Source of the DNA: Lachnospiraceae bacterium 10-1 | GTDB lineage: Bacteria > Bacillota > Clostridia > Lachnospirales > Lachnospiraceae | DNA: 64,000 nucleotides | Reading direction: 5' to 3' | NCBI GenBank assembly: GCA_000403495.2 | Contig: KE159820.1 | Span: 161,123 to 225,122 of the forward strand | Part shown: positions 1 to 8,834 of the stretch, one piece after another | Position numbering within the stretch: position 1 is the stretch's first letter | Layout: every line of letters starts with the position of its first letter | Notes under the pieces: model-generated | Database searches by the model: none | The model's input: only the letters and a program-made list of their open reading frames with translations | Told to the model about the DNA's origin: nothing | Made by a program: the position numbers and the translations under genes

Positions 1-67
1 GCAAAACCAGTTGATAAGGTTCGCCAAATTCGGTATAATTTTTATGGTATTTTAATTTACTGGTCAT
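1..67 (-). CDS. IS1182-family transposase, N-terminal 22 residues only
   Basis: Read on the minus strand from ATG at 67, the peptide contains YHKNYTEFGEPYQLVL, which matches the conserved start of IS1182-type DDE transposases as I remember them. The gene is cut by the window edge, so catalytic residues cannot be seen. A TATAAT box (73-78) lies only five bases before the start codon and no ribosome binding site is visible. The transposase would be needed only for movement of the element. Confidence 0.6.
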   Translation of the reverse strand, partial: MTSKLKYHKNYTEFGEPYQLVL

Positions 68-181
68 AACTTATTATACCACGGATGGCAGGCTCTTCGG
101 AGTCTGCTTTTCTGTTTCTAGACACAAAAAACGGAGCCATTGCTCCAGTAGTGATTATTCATCTACTTTTGCAACAGCCCC
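1..181 (-). mobile_element. End of an IS1182-type insertion sequence
   Basis: The transposase start lies at the window edge and the non-coding end of the element runs to about position 181, where the sequence GCAACAGCCCC occurs, a typical terminus of such elements. A small hairpin (GGAGC/GCTCC, 133-146) lies inside. The other end is outside the window, so the boundary and family are inferred from this one end. Confidence 0.6.
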
Positions 182-365
182 TTTTATTAATTTATAGTTA
201 CTTTTAATGTGTGATATTTTTTGTTTTGTATCAAATTAAATTCCTCAGCATATGCTAATTTTTGTGTTGGAAATATTTCAAACAAAATTAATAAAAAAAT
301 AATTTATTTATTACCCTTAATTATGTTATTATATAAGGCGATTGTTTATTGCAGGAGGCACAACA
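182..365 (+). promoter_or_regulatory. AT-rich promoter region and ribosome binding site of the PilZ gene
   Basis: This stretch has no gene. It is very AT-rich, with a TATTAT/TATATA-like -10 region near 328-336, and ends in AGGAGG at 353-358. That site is seven bases before TTG at 366 and decides the start of the following gene against an upstream TTG at 342. Confidence 0.5.
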
Positions 366-974
366 TTGGGTATCAAATTATCTGAAATCAAGACAGGACA
401 AAAAATTAAACTGCTTTTAAGCAAAGACGCAAATCATCTGGAAATTGATGCTGTAATCAGGAAGCATCTTCAGGATAATGTTGCACTTATAAAACTTTGC
501 TATGAATCCGACCGTACTCTCAATTTTGAAAACGTAAAAATAGAAGTGGAATATATTACCGAGGAAGGAACTCCTTATGTATGGCGCCCCGCGCAAATCT
601 CCGGTTTTCAGGTGGGATATGTTTTACAGACTGCAAACGACGGTATTCGAAACAACCGCAGAGACTGTTTTCGGGTAGGTGTTTCAACTACCGGCAAGTT
701 GTTTATGGATGGCAGAGGTGCCAAGCCGGTTACTGTCCGCGATATCAGCTTAACCGGATTTTCCATTGCTGATAAATCAAAAGACTTAAATTTTGAAGAA
801 GGTGATCAGGTAAATCTTTATTTTGAAGATTTGGGATATATTCTTGATCTTTCAGGCGCCGTGGTAAGAATTGAGAAACGTGATTTCCTGACTATTTATG
901 GATTTTCCATTAAAAACCTATGTAAAGACCTGCCACAATATATCAATGCCAAGCAAAGACATAACTGGAAGTGA
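366..974 (+). CDS. PilZ-domain protein, probable c-di-GMP receptor
   Basis: About 202 residues from TTG 366. The C-terminal half is a PilZ domain with the two expected signature segments: an arginine pair in NNRRDCFRV and the turn DISLTGFS, which bind cyclic di-GMP in this family. The N-terminal half resembles the YcgR-like beta domain that often precedes PilZ, so the product is probably a cytoplasmic YcgR/YpfB-type effector acting on motility or surface structures. It converges on the next gene with only 14 bases between the stop codons. No diguanylate cyclase is in the window. The family assignment is firm; the target process is inference. Confidence 0.85.
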   Translation: MGIKLSEIKTGQKIKLLLSKDANHLEIDAVIRKHLQDNVALIKLCYESDRTLNFENVKIEVEYITEEGTPYVWRPAQISGFQVGYVLQTANDGIRNNRRDCFRVGVSTTGKLFMDGRGAKPVTVRDISLTGFSIADKSKDLNFEEGDQVNLYFEDLGYILDLSGAVVRIEKRDFLTIYGFSIKNLCKDLPQYINAKQRHNWK

Positions 975-988
975 CAGGCCCTTTATCA

Positions 989-1633
989 TCATTCTATTTT
1001 AGAATATCCAAATGCATTTGCAAATGCATCTATTTTTTCTCCGTTTTTGCAAAGAGAGCAGCCTTCCGGATTATACGTCTTATATTCCGGAATGTCTGTT
1101 ATTGTAAAAAGAGAGTTAATCGGAATTCCCATTACGCTATTGGCCGCACTGAAAATTGCACTGATTCCACTGATCTTTGCACCATAATAGCGGAGGGCCT
1201 GTGCTGCTTTTACGATCGTCTGTCCGGTAGTTGCAGAGGCAAGAAGTAAAAGCACATTTTTATCCCGAATCATGGGGACCATATTTTCCCTGAATACAAG
1301 CTGGCCGGAATTAACATATTCAGGAGTAACGATATAAATTGTTTTATGAGAATTCATGGAATACACACCAGCCTTAGTCAGATCTTCCGCCAGAAATGCG
1401 CCAATAATCTCGCAACCGTCAATGCATACAATCGTATCCACAATGGTAGTTGCCAGAATTTGTCCGCTAAGCGCCTTTGCTGCTGCTGAAGCTTCGCTAA
1501 GCCTGCACTTTAAGGTTGCCATATCAAGGAAATAATTGACATGGGAGTTGGGCGTTACAAAATGCCCGGGAATTGCTTTCAGCACAACATCATGGTGCTC
1601 TTTTGATTTGATTTTTACAGCTTTGCTCTGCAT
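989..1633 (-). CDS. Orotate phosphoribosyltransferase-like protein (divergent PRTase)
   Basis: About 214 residues. ATG 1633 is chosen because AAAGGAGG lies just before it. The fold and order of segments match type I phosphoribosyltransferases of the PyrE group, including a hydrophobic strand followed by SATTGQT where the PRPP-binding loop is expected. The acidic pair that normally precedes this loop (as in VEDLISTG or VDDVITTG) is absent: the segment reads LLLLASATTG. PRPP binding or catalysis may therefore be altered. The C-terminus carries an unusual CSLCKNG motif. It lies 26 bases after the chemoreceptor gene on the same strand and is probably cotranscribed with it. It could be a salvage enzyme or a non-catalytic paralogue; its substrate cannot be told. 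Confidence 0.65.
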   Translation of the reverse strand: MQSKAVKIKSKEHHDVVLKAIPGHFVTPNSHVNYFLDMATLKCRLSEASAAAKALSGQILATTIVDTIVCIDGCEIIGAFLAEDLTKAGVYSMNSHKTIYIVTPEYVNSGQLVFRENMVPMIRDKNVLLLLASATTGQTIVKAAQALRYYGAKISGISAIFSAANSVMGIPINSLFTITDIPEYKTYNPEGCSLCKNGEKIDAFANAFGYSKIE

Positions 1634-1659
1634 ATACGTACCTCCTTTTAGAAACAAAT

Positions 1660-3384
1660 TTATTGCAATTTGAACTTATCTACTTCACCACTTAATTTTA
1701 TGGAAATATTTTTGTTCAAATCTGCTTCCCCACTGATATCTTTTACCCGCATAGTTAATTCTGATGACATTTCAGCTACATTTGTTATTCCCTGTGCGCT
1801 GTCTTCCATTGCATCATTTACCATGGAAACTGCATCCTTAATTCCGTCAATACTTTCCCGAAGCTTTCGGCTTTCTATGGCAAATTCTTCCATTAAACTA
1901 CTCATGTTCCCCACATCGCCCTGATAGCTTTTACTGGTTTCTAAAAGCTTCTGAAAACCTTCTATCGCTGTCTCATTCATAAAGGCAAGCATTTTTTCCG
2001 CTTCCTCGGCCAGTTCTTCCACAGCTTCTGTTACATTATCACTTACCGTACGGATCTGCGCTGCTGCCTGTGCGGAGTTTGCCGCCAGCTTGCCGATTTC
2101 ATTTGCAACCACTGCAAATCCCTTTCCGGCTTCCCCTGCTCTGGCTGCCTCTATGCTGGCATTTAATGCAAGCAGATTTGTCTGTCCGGTAATGCTGATA
2201 ATATTTGCCGTCAGCTCCCCAATCTGTTCAACTGTTCTGGACTTTTCAATTTTGTCATTGACTGCTGCCGCCATAACCTGTGTTTTTTCATTGGCTTCCC
2301 TTTGATTTTTAACAGCCGACTGATGAATGTCTGCCGCCTTCTTCATAATTTCCTGGGAAGAGTTTTGTCCCCCATCTGCCTTTTGGGAGATATCTTCAAT
2401 CGCATGATAAATGTCTCCAATTGAATCATGAACCTGACTTAAAGAACAGCTTGTTTCCTCAACTGCTGCACTCATTTCCTCCATAGTTGCAGATACATCC
2501 GCAATATTTCCTTCTGCTTCAAAAAGGCTTTGTACCACATTTTCTGTAGAAACACTCAAATGTCTTGAATTGTCTGCAATATTAAGCATAATTAATCTGA
2601 TATATTCTAAGAGCGCATTAACATTCTCAGCAATCAGCTCCATTTCATCTCCGGTTCGTATTTCAAGCTTTTGCGTTAAATCCCCTTCATTATGTACCAG
2701 TTCATATATTTTTTTATTTACCCGCCCCAGACTCCTTGTGATGCTTCCCACGATCAGATACAGCAATATAAGGGCCGATGCAAGGCAAATTGCTCCAAGT
2801 ATAATGATCCATTGCCTTAATTGATTTAACTCATAAACCACATGAGAGGCATCATAATCACAGCCAAGAATTGCCGATACTCTGCCTTCTGAGTCTAAAA
2901 CAGGTTTGTAAACCGTAACAAGATCCCCATCCTCCGTGGAATCAATGTAATCCTGCACATAGGTATTTCCCTTAAAAACATTTTCCAATTCTTCATAAGG
3001 CGTTTCAAATATATCACCTGGCTGCATCTGCCCATCGCTTTCATCTGTATCTACTCCATAGTAAACCTGTTTCCCATCTGTATATAGAGTATACATGTAA
3101 GCAATTCCAAAGCTCTTCTGCATATTGCGCATAATTGCCAGCAGAGTTTGATATTCTTCCGTTTCCACACTACCAGGCACTATCGCCTTTACCATATCGC
3201 CATCCACCATCTTTTGTGCAATTTCAGCCACCATTCCGGCTTCTTCCACCCCTGTTTCCACCATTACATATTCCATGCGCTGAAAAGAGTTAATTCCCAT
3301 AACCAGGCAAATTCCAATTACTACTATGCTGATTGAAAGCAGAATTTTAGCCTTGATTCCCATGATTCTTGATTTTTTTTTCAT
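1660..3384 (-). CDS. Methyl-accepting chemotaxis protein
   Basis: 574 residues. Order of parts: short cytoplasmic N-terminus, transmembrane segment near residues 13-32, an extracellular Cache-like sensor region of about 155 residues, a second membrane segment near 190-215, a HAMP domain, then a long coiled-coil signalling domain. The conserved hairpin tip ([13 protein letters not shown], near residue 430) contacts CheA and CheW in this family. Such receptors sense small ligands outside the cell and control flagellar rotation; the ligand is not predictable. No che genes are nearby, so it is an orphan receptor. The PRTase-like gene follows directly. Confidence 0.92.
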   Translation of the reverse strand: MKKKSRIMGIKAKILLSISIVVIGICLVMGINSFQRMEYVMVETGVEEAGMVAEIAQKMVDGDMVKAIVPGSVETEEYQTLLAIMRNMQKSFGIAYMYTLYTDGKQVYYGVDTDESDGQMQPGDIFETPYEELENVFKGNTYVQDYIDSTEDGDLVTVYKPVLDSEGRVSAILGCDYDASHVVYELNQLRQWIIILGAICLASALILLYLIVGSITRSLGRVNKKIYELVHNEGDLTQKLEIRTGDEMELIAENVNALLEYIRLIMLNIADNSRHLSVSTENVVQSLFEAEGNIADVSATMEEMSAAVEETSCSLSQVHDSIGDIYHAIEDISQKADGGQNSSQEIMKKAADIHQSAVKNQREANEKTQVMAAAVNDKIEKSRTVEQIGELTANIISITGQTNLLALNASIEAARAGEAGKGFAVVANEIGKLAANSAQAAAQIRTVSDNVTEAVEELAEEAEKMLAFMNETAIEGFQKLLETSKSYQGDVGNMSSLMEEFAIESRKLRESIDGIKDAVSMVNDAMEDSAQGITNVAEMSSELTMRVKDISGEADLNKNISIKLSGEVDKFKLQ

Positions 3385-3467
3385 TTTAATACCCCCTATA
3401 TAAATACTCCCTTGTTATATTTTACCAAATTAATATGATAAAATCTATACCTTATTATTAATTTCCT

Positions 3468-3512
3468 ACAAAAAAGCAGCCTGCCCATATAATAGATGAA
3501 AGGGCAAGCTGC
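3468..3512 (-). terminator. Rho-independent terminator of ahcY
   Basis: Arms 3476-3486 and 3502-3512 pair over 11 positions with one mismatch (GCAGCCTGCCC against GGGCAAGCTGC). On the minus strand they are followed by a run of six T at 3470-3475, 12 bases after the ahcY stop codon. Confidence 0.85.
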
Positions 3513-3523
3513 CAATAATAATT

Positions 3524-4774
3524 TTATTCTAAGGTATAGCTGTTTAAATATTTCTCCTGCTCAGGGGTAAGCACGTCAATTTCTTTTCCTAAAAATGCAA
3601 GCTTTCTCTTTGCCACATCCTGATCCACCGATCTGGGCACGTCAATCAATTTTTCTGTAAGCTCACTTCCATGCTCTACCAGATACTTTGCAGACAAGGC
3701 CTGAATGGCAAAGCTCATATCCATAATTTCTGCGGGATGTCCGTCGCCTGCTGCAAGGTTTACAAGTCTTCCTTCGGCAAGAACAAAGATCCACTGTCCG
3801 GTTGGCAGCTTATATCCCATTATATTCTTTCTCTGCTCCCTGGTCTCCACTGCAATTTCCCGAAGCCTTGCCATATCAATCTCACAGTCAAAATGTCCTG
3901 CATTGCAAAGAATTGCCCCGTCCTTCATTACCTTAAAGTCTTCCTCATCTATTACCTTATCACATCCGGTAACAGTCACAAAGAAATCACCTACTTTGGC
4001 AGCTTCATTCATGGGCATAACATCAAATCCGTCCATTACCGCTTCAATTGCCTTAATAGGATCAATTTCTGTTACAATTACTCTTGCGCCAAGTCCTTTT
4101 GCTCTCATGGCAGTTCCCTTACCACACCAGCCATAGCCTGCAACTACTACGATCTTGCCTGCAACAATCAGGTTTGTGGTACGATTGATGCCATCCCATA
4201 CGGACTGTCCGGTGCCATAGCGATTATCAAACAGATGTTTACAGTCTGCATTGTTTACGCGCACCATAGGGAATTTCAATTCTCCCGCATTATTCATTGC
4301 TTCCAGTCTGATAATTCCTGTAGTGGTTTCCTCGCAGCCGCCTATAATATTGGGGATTAGTTCCGGCATATGGGTGTGTACCATATTAACCAGATCTCCT
4401 CCGTCATCAATAATTATGTTAGGACCAGCCTCCAGCACATGGCGGATATGAGTTTCATATTCCTCCGGAGTACAGTCATACCACGCATGAACCTCAAGTC
4501 CTGCCTTTACCAGCGCTGCCGCCACATCATCCTGAGTAGAAAGGGGATTGGAACCTGTCACAAACATCTGCGCTCCGCCTGCCTTTAGTACCAGACACAA
4601 ATAAGCTGTCTTTGCCTCCAAGTGTACGGAAAGTGCAATCTTTTTTCCTTCAAAGGGCTTTGTCTTTCCAAACTCTTCCTCCAAAGTCCTAAGAAGATCA
4701 CAGTTTCTTTTCACCCATTCAATCTTGCGCTCTCCTGATTCGGCTAAATTAATGTCTCTGATTTCACTGCTCAT
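3524..4774 (-). CDS. ahcY: Adenosylhomocysteinase (S-adenosylhomocysteine hydrolase)
   Basis: About 416 residues. The enzyme splits S-adenosylhomocysteine into adenosine and homocysteine, removing the product inhibitor of methyltransferases. Seen: the NAD-binding loop GYGWCGKG in the middle third, the substrate-domain segments SVHLEAKTA and NNADCKHLFDNRYGTGQS, and the C-terminal NLAAGDGHP motif. ATG 4774 is preferred over ATG 4780 because GGAGG lies eight bases before it. A terminator follows. It lies downstream of an SAH/MTA deaminase-type gene on the same strand, which gives the locus two possible routes for SAH disposal. Confidence 0.95.
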   Translation of the reverse strand: MSSEIRDINLAESGERKIEWVKRNCDLLRTLEEEFGKTKPFEGKKIALSVHLEAKTAYLCLVLKAGGAQMFVTGSNPLSTQDDVAAALVKAGLEVHAWYDCTPEEYETHIRHVLEAGPNIIIDDGGDLVNMVHTHMPELIPNIIGGCEETTTGIIRLEAMNNAGELKFPMVRVNNADCKHLFDNRYGTGQSVWDGINRTTNLIVAGKIVVVAGYGWCGKGTAMRAKGLGARVIVTEIDPIKAIEAVMDGFDVMPMNEAAKVGDFFVTVTGCDKVIDEEDFKVMKDGAILCNAGHFDCEIDMARLREIAVETREQRKNIMGYKLPTGQWIFVLAEGRLVNLAAGDGHPAEIMDMSFAIQALSAKYLVEHGSELTEKLIDVPRSVDQDVAKRKLAFLGKEIDVLTPEQEKYLNSYTLE

Positions 4775-4893
4775 TTTCATTTCCTCCAATAAAATTAAGA
4801 TAGTCAGCCGAATTTTTATTATAGTGATGGTCGTCTGTCCTATCATCACTTTTTATGACAACTGCACAGCAGTTACATACTCAATTAAACAAA

Positions 4894-6195
4894 TTAATAT
4901 TCTTTCTTGTCCAGCCCCATACGGATAATAATTTCATTGACTTTTTTATACACTAATTCCTCATCCAGCGTCAATACCTTTCTGTTTTCCATAGTCACTT
5001 TTCCATCAATGATAACCGTTTCCACCTCCGAGCCGTTTGCTGAATAGGAAAGCCCTGCAATCAAATTGTTTCTGGGTGTCAGGGAAGGCGTATTCAAATT
5101 AAGAATTGCCATATCAGCCTTTTTTCCAATTTCCAAAGAACCTGTCACCTCAGAAAGGCCAAGAGCTTTCGCCCCATTAATGGTTGCAATACGGAACCCT
5201 TCCGCTGCACTGACGCATTGAGGCGTTTTCTTAACACCCTTGTGAATCAACGTCAAAAGACTTAATTCGTGGAACAGGTTCAGGCTGTTATTGCTGGCCG
5301 CTCCGTCTGTTCCGAGGCAGACATTAATCCCCTTTTCAAGCATGGCAGGCACCGGTGCAAACCCGTTGCCCAACTTCATATTGCTGGCAGGATTAGTTAC
5401 CACGTTCACATTTTTAGCCTTTAAAATATCCATATCACTTTCCGTAATCTGTACGCAGTGGGCAGCAATGGCAGGCACATCAAACAAACCGTTTTTATCC
5501 GCCATTTCAATAGGAGAGCATCCATATTTTTCTTTGATCTGCTCTATCTCGCTTTCACTTTCAGATAAATGCACATGAATCCCCATATGATTCTTTTTTG
5601 CTTCCTCTGAGACAATGCGCATAAATGCATCATCACAGGTGTATGGCGCATGAGGCCCAAGCATAAAGGTTAATCTGTCACAGTCCTTTGCTGCATCTTT
5701 CTCCTCATATGCCTGCTTTAATCTGATCTGTCCCGCCTCGTTATCTCCACTTCCGATCAGTCCCCGGCAGATGACTGCACGCATACCGGATTCCTTTACT
5801 GCCCTTGTGGTCTGGTGAATATTCATCTGCATATCGTTAAAGCAGGTGGTACCGCTTTTCATCATTTCAATAATTGCAAGACAGGCACCCCAATAAGTAT
5901 CCTCATCCGTCATCTGCTGTTCAATAGGATCAATGGTTCCAAACAGCCAGTCCATAAAGCTAAGGTCATCTGCCACATTTCTCATAAAGGACATATAAGA
6001 GTGGGTATGGCAATTGATCAGTCCAGGGATCACAAGCCTGTCCTTTCCTTCAATTACCTTATCCGTTAAAAAGCCTTCCGGCTTTGTTCCAATACCGGTA
6101 ATTACATCCCCCTCAATATAAATGTCTGTTTCCCTGATTACATCCTTCTCACCTTCCGGCAGAACAGCCAGAATGTTTTTTAATAAGATTCCCAT
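4894..6195 (-). CDS. mtaD: Amidohydrolase, probable 5-methylthioadenosine/S-adenosylhomocysteine deaminase
   Basis: 433 residues, an amidohydrolase-superfamily TIM barrel. Metal and catalytic residues seen in order: HTH near residue 62, the HVHLSESE segment, AAHCV, and LGTDGAASN with the catalytic Asp. The early sequence NCHTHSYMSFMRNVADDL is typical of the MtaD/TrzA/SsnA group, whose members deaminate adenosine moieties of SAH, MTA or related nucleosides. The neighbouring ahcY supports an SAH-linked role. GGAGAGAG precedes ATG. Substrate specificity cannot be fixed from sequence; a guanine-deaminase-like or other aminohydrolase role remains possible. Confidence 0.8.
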   Translation of the reverse strand: MGILLKNILAVLPEGEKDVIRETDIYIEGDVITGIGTKPEGFLTDKVIEGKDRLVIPGLINCHTHSYMSFMRNVADDLSFMDWLFGTIDPIEQQMTDEDTYWGACLAIIEMMKSGTTCFNDMQMNIHQTTRAVKESGMRAVICRGLIGSGDNEAGQIRLKQAYEEKDAAKDCDRLTFMLGPHAPYTCDDAFMRIVSEEAKKNHMGIHVHLSESESEIEQIKEKYGCSPIEMADKNGLFDVPAIAAHCVQITESDMDILKAKNVNVVTNPASNMKLGNGFAPVPAMLEKGINVCLGTDGAASNNSLNLFHELSLLTLIHKGVKKTPQCVSAAEGFRIATINGAKALGLSEVTGSLEIGKKADMAILNLNTPSLTPRNNLIAGLSYSANGSEVETVIIDGKVTMENRKVLTLDEELVYKKVNEIIIRMGLDKKEY

Positions 6196-6215
6196 AGTGC
6201 TCTCTCCATTCCATT

Positions 6216-7175
6216 TTATAAATTTACTATATTTCTATCCCTGCCATTTAAAAAGGCTTCGATATTTTTACAGGTTTCCGACACACACCTTCTCCTTGCT
6301 TCCGTGCTTGCCCAGGCCAGATGAGGGGTGATGATCAGTTTATTGCTGTCTTTTATTTTGCTCAAAGGATTTGACTCTTTCATGGGCTCCGTACCGGTTA
6401 CATCAAGACCTGCTCCCGCAATATACCCTTCTGTCAACGCAATATAGAGGTCTTCGTCATTTACCACGGGACCTCTTGCAACATTCACTAAAATAGCGCT
6501 TTTTTTCATTTTTTTAAGTGCTTCCAAATGAATTAGATTTCTGGTTTTTTCACTTAATGGACAGTGAAGCGACAAAAAATCTGATTCATTAAGCAGGATA
6601 TCAAAATCAACCCGTTCAAATTCCGTACAGGTGCTTTGTCCGGATGCGGAATAAAAAATAACTCTGCAGCCAAAAGCCCTGGCAATTCCCGCTACCTTTC
6701 TTCCAATATTTCCCATACCAACAATTCCCCAGGTCTTTCCTGAAAGCTCTGTAAAGGGAATGTCAAAATTTGAGAAGCGGTCCTGTGCCGCATATGCGCC
6801 GGATTTTACGTATTCATCATAGTGGCGGAGCTTTTCCAGTACATAAAAGCACAATGCAAAAGTGTGCTGCGCCACTGCATCTGTGGAATAATTCACCACA
6901 TTGGCTACCTTGATCCCTCTGCTTTTGCAGTATGCAAGATCAACATTATCATAACCTGTTGCAAACTCACAGATCAGCCTTACATCAGGCGCATTTTCCA
7001 GCGTTTCTTCATTTAAGGGTGCCTTATTTGCAATGATAATTTCCGCATCCTTTATTTTTTCCTTCACATCAACTGCCGTCGTATTTGGATAAGAGATCAC
7101 ATCTCCAAATGCACTTATTTCATCTACAGACGTATCAAGTCCCACACTGTTTCTTTCCAAAATGACAATTTTCAT
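6216..7175 (-). CDS. D-isomer specific 2-hydroxyacid dehydrogenase
   Basis: 319 residues. Cytoplasmic NAD(P)-dependent reductase of 2-oxoacids or dehydrogenase of D-2-hydroxyacids. The Rossmann loop GMGNIG is in the middle, and the catalytic triad is visible as Arg in NVARGPVV, Glu in GTEPM and His in ITPHLAW. Length is normal for the family. It lies 20 bases before the amidohydrolase start on the same strand, so the two are probably transcribed together with ahcY. It could be a glycerate, lactate or hydroxypyruvate-type enzyme; the sequence does not decide. Confidence 0.85.
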   Translation of the reverse strand: MKIVILERNSVGLDTSVDEISAFGDVISYPNTTAVDVKEKIKDAEIIIANKAPLNEETLENAPDVRLICEFATGYDNVDLAYCKSRGIKVANVVNYSTDAVAQHTFALCFYVLEKLRHYDEYVKSGAYAAQDRFSNFDIPFTELSGKTWGIVGMGNIGRKVAGIARAFGCRVIFYSASGQSTCTEFERVDFDILLNESDFLSLHCPLSEKTRNLIHLEALKKMKKSAILVNVARGPVVNDEDLYIALTEGYIAGAGLDVTGTEPMKESNPLSKIKDSNKLIITPHLAWASTEARRRCVSETCKNIEAFLNGRDRNIVNL

Positions 7176-7288
7176 GTATATTTCTCCCTGGCTTTTTATC
7201 TCCTTTCATTATATAAAAATAATTTTAATTTGAACAGCTATTCTATAAACATTTTTATGAATGACGGGAACTGAACTGTTTTTCCACA

Positions 7289-8098
7289 CTAATCCGCTCT
7301 GCCCACTGCCCACCTGAGTGCCTTATCAATGTGTCCATTCCATATATACCACTCATGAGTGCCCGGCGTTTCCTCATAATAAAAAGAGGCATTTTCCTTT
7401 TTTAAGAATTGATAAAACACTCTGCTATGTTCCAGCACAAAGTCTTCCGTTCCACAAGTCAGGTAAATAGCAGGAATTTCTTCTTTATCCCGTTTTAATC
7501 TCTGATAAAGTACTTCCAGATTTGCTTCAGACAGGATCAGTTTTTTAGGATCCCCAAACATAGTGTCACAGTATTCTTTTGTCATCCCTGCGTCAAAGAA
7601 GAAATTACTGTGTTCATTATAGCCGTAGCACAAAATACCAGGCGCCAAAGCCAAAATCTTACTGAATACTTTAGAATGCCGCATACCTAAATACAGGGCT
7701 CCAAAGCCTCCCATGGAAATCCCTCCGATAAAGGTATCTTCTCTTTTATCTGATACTGCTGCAAAAGTTTTTCTTGTATAATTTACAAATTCCTCCGCCA
7801 CAAACTGCTCATAATAAGCATCTCTTTTTTTGCTATCTAAATAAAATGAATTTTCGCCTGCAGGCATAAATGCAGCTACGTTATATTTAAGACAAAAAGT
7901 TACAATCTGGGTGTAATGAAGCCAGTCTGTATGCCCTCCTGAATAACCTGACAGCAGATAAATTGTTTTCATTGGCCTTTCATAACATTCCAGAATGCAT
8001 TCCGGATGAACCTCCCCTCCATCTGTGGGTAAAATTCCTATCGCAGGTACATAACGTCCTAATTTTGTGGAATAAAAATTAAATTCAAAAACTGCCAT
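7289..8098 (-). CDS. Alpha/beta-hydrolase esterase (tributyrin esterase/EstA type)
   Basis: 269 residues, no signal peptide, so probably cytoplasmic. The nucleophile elbow is GISMGGFG; Asp in CGTEDF and His in GTHEWYIW complete a likely triad. The closest family is the esterase-D/acetyl- or feruloyl-esterase group. Placed beside pgmB and a GH65 phosphorylase, it plausibly removes acyl groups from imported sugars. This function is inference from context; the hydrolase fold is clear. Confidence 0.75.
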   Translation of the reverse strand: MAVFEFNFYSTKLGRYVPAIGILPTDGGEVHPECILECYERPMKTIYLLSGYSGGHTDWLHYTQIVTFCLKYNVAAFMPAGENSFYLDSKKRDAYYEQFVAEEFVNYTRKTFAAVSDKREDTFIGGISMGGFGALYLGMRHSKVFSKILALAPGILCYGYNEHSNFFFDAGMTKEYCDTMFGDPKKLILSEANLEVLYQRLKRDKEEIPAIYLTCGTEDFVLEHSRVFYQFLKKENASFYYEETPGTHEWYIWNGHIDKALRWAVGRAD

Positions 8099-8153
8099 TT
8101 TTTATTTTCCTCCTTTATCATTAAATCAGCTTTTAGCTGCTCATAAGCATTAT

Positions 8154-8804
8154 TTACCGGTTCCTGTTCTCAATAACAGAAAGCACCTCCGAAAACCTAT
8201 GTAATGGATAATTTGTTTTCTCATAAGCTGCCGCATCGCCAAGTCCCGCACATGGAAATCCTCCTGCCGCTGCCGCATCTATCCCCGATCTGGCATCCTC
8301 CACCACAAGGCATTCTCCGGCATTCAGTTTTAAATATTCTGCTGCCTTTAAAAATACTTCCGGATCCGGTTTTGATCTGCTGATATTATTTCCGTCAGAA
8401 GTTGCATCGAATATTTCCAACAATCCAATTTTCCTTAATATGAAACATGCATTTTTACTAGAAGAGCCGATTGCTATCCGTATGTTTCTTCTTTTCAGCT
8501 CATTTAACGTCTCTGCCACCTCTTCTGAAACATCTTTCGGCGACATTTGACAAAGCAGATTTCTGTATATATTATTTTTCTTTTCAGACAGCTTTTGTTT
8601 TTCTTCTGCTGTCAGCTCTCCCTTATATTTTTCCAGGATAATCTCAAGGCTTTCCATCCTGCTTACCCCTCTTAATCTGTCATTAATGGCTTCATCAAAA
8701 TATACTCCGATTTCATCAGCAATCTGCTTCCATGCCATATAATGGTACTTATCCGTATGGCAGATCACTCCGTCCAAATCAAAAACAATTCCTTTATACT
8801 GCAT
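8154..8804 (-). CDS. pgmB: Beta-phosphoglucomutase
   Basis: 216 residues, HAD superfamily. It converts beta-glucose 1-phosphate to glucose 6-phosphate through an aspartyl phosphate. Seen: DLDGVI with nucleophile and acid Asp at the N-terminus, the cap domain with RGVSRMES (the R-G-x-S-R signature of this subfamily), GSSSKNA, SKPDPEVF and VVEDARSGI. Length is standard. It lies 30 bases downstream of the GH65 phosphorylase, the enzyme that makes its substrate, and the two are surely one transcription unit. Confidence 0.93.
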   Translation of the reverse strand: MQYKGIVFDLDGVICHTDKYHYMAWKQIADEIGVYFDEAINDRLRGVSRMESLEIILEKYKGELTAEEKQKLSEKKNNIYRNLLCQMSPKDVSEEVAETLNELKRRNIRIAIGSSSKNACFILRKIGLLEIFDATSDGNNISRSKPDPEVFLKAAEYLKLNAGECLVVEDARSGIDAAAAGGFPCAGLGDAAAYEKTNYPLHRFSEVLSVIENRNR

Positions 8805-8834
8805 ATCATTTTCATTCCTCTCTGCGTATTTAAA

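Noticed and set aside
1012-1029. 18-base palindrome as terminator between the convergent PilZ and PRTase genes
   Set aside because: It lies inside the coding end of the PRTase-like gene and has no T-run after it.
3671-4360. 229-codon open frame on the plus strand
   Set aside because: Antisense to ahcY, with no ribosome binding site and no protein-like features.
4823-4855. Terminator between the amidohydrolase and ahcY genes
   Set aside because: A 7-bp stem is present, but the T-run is on the plus-strand side, whereas both genes read on the minus strand.
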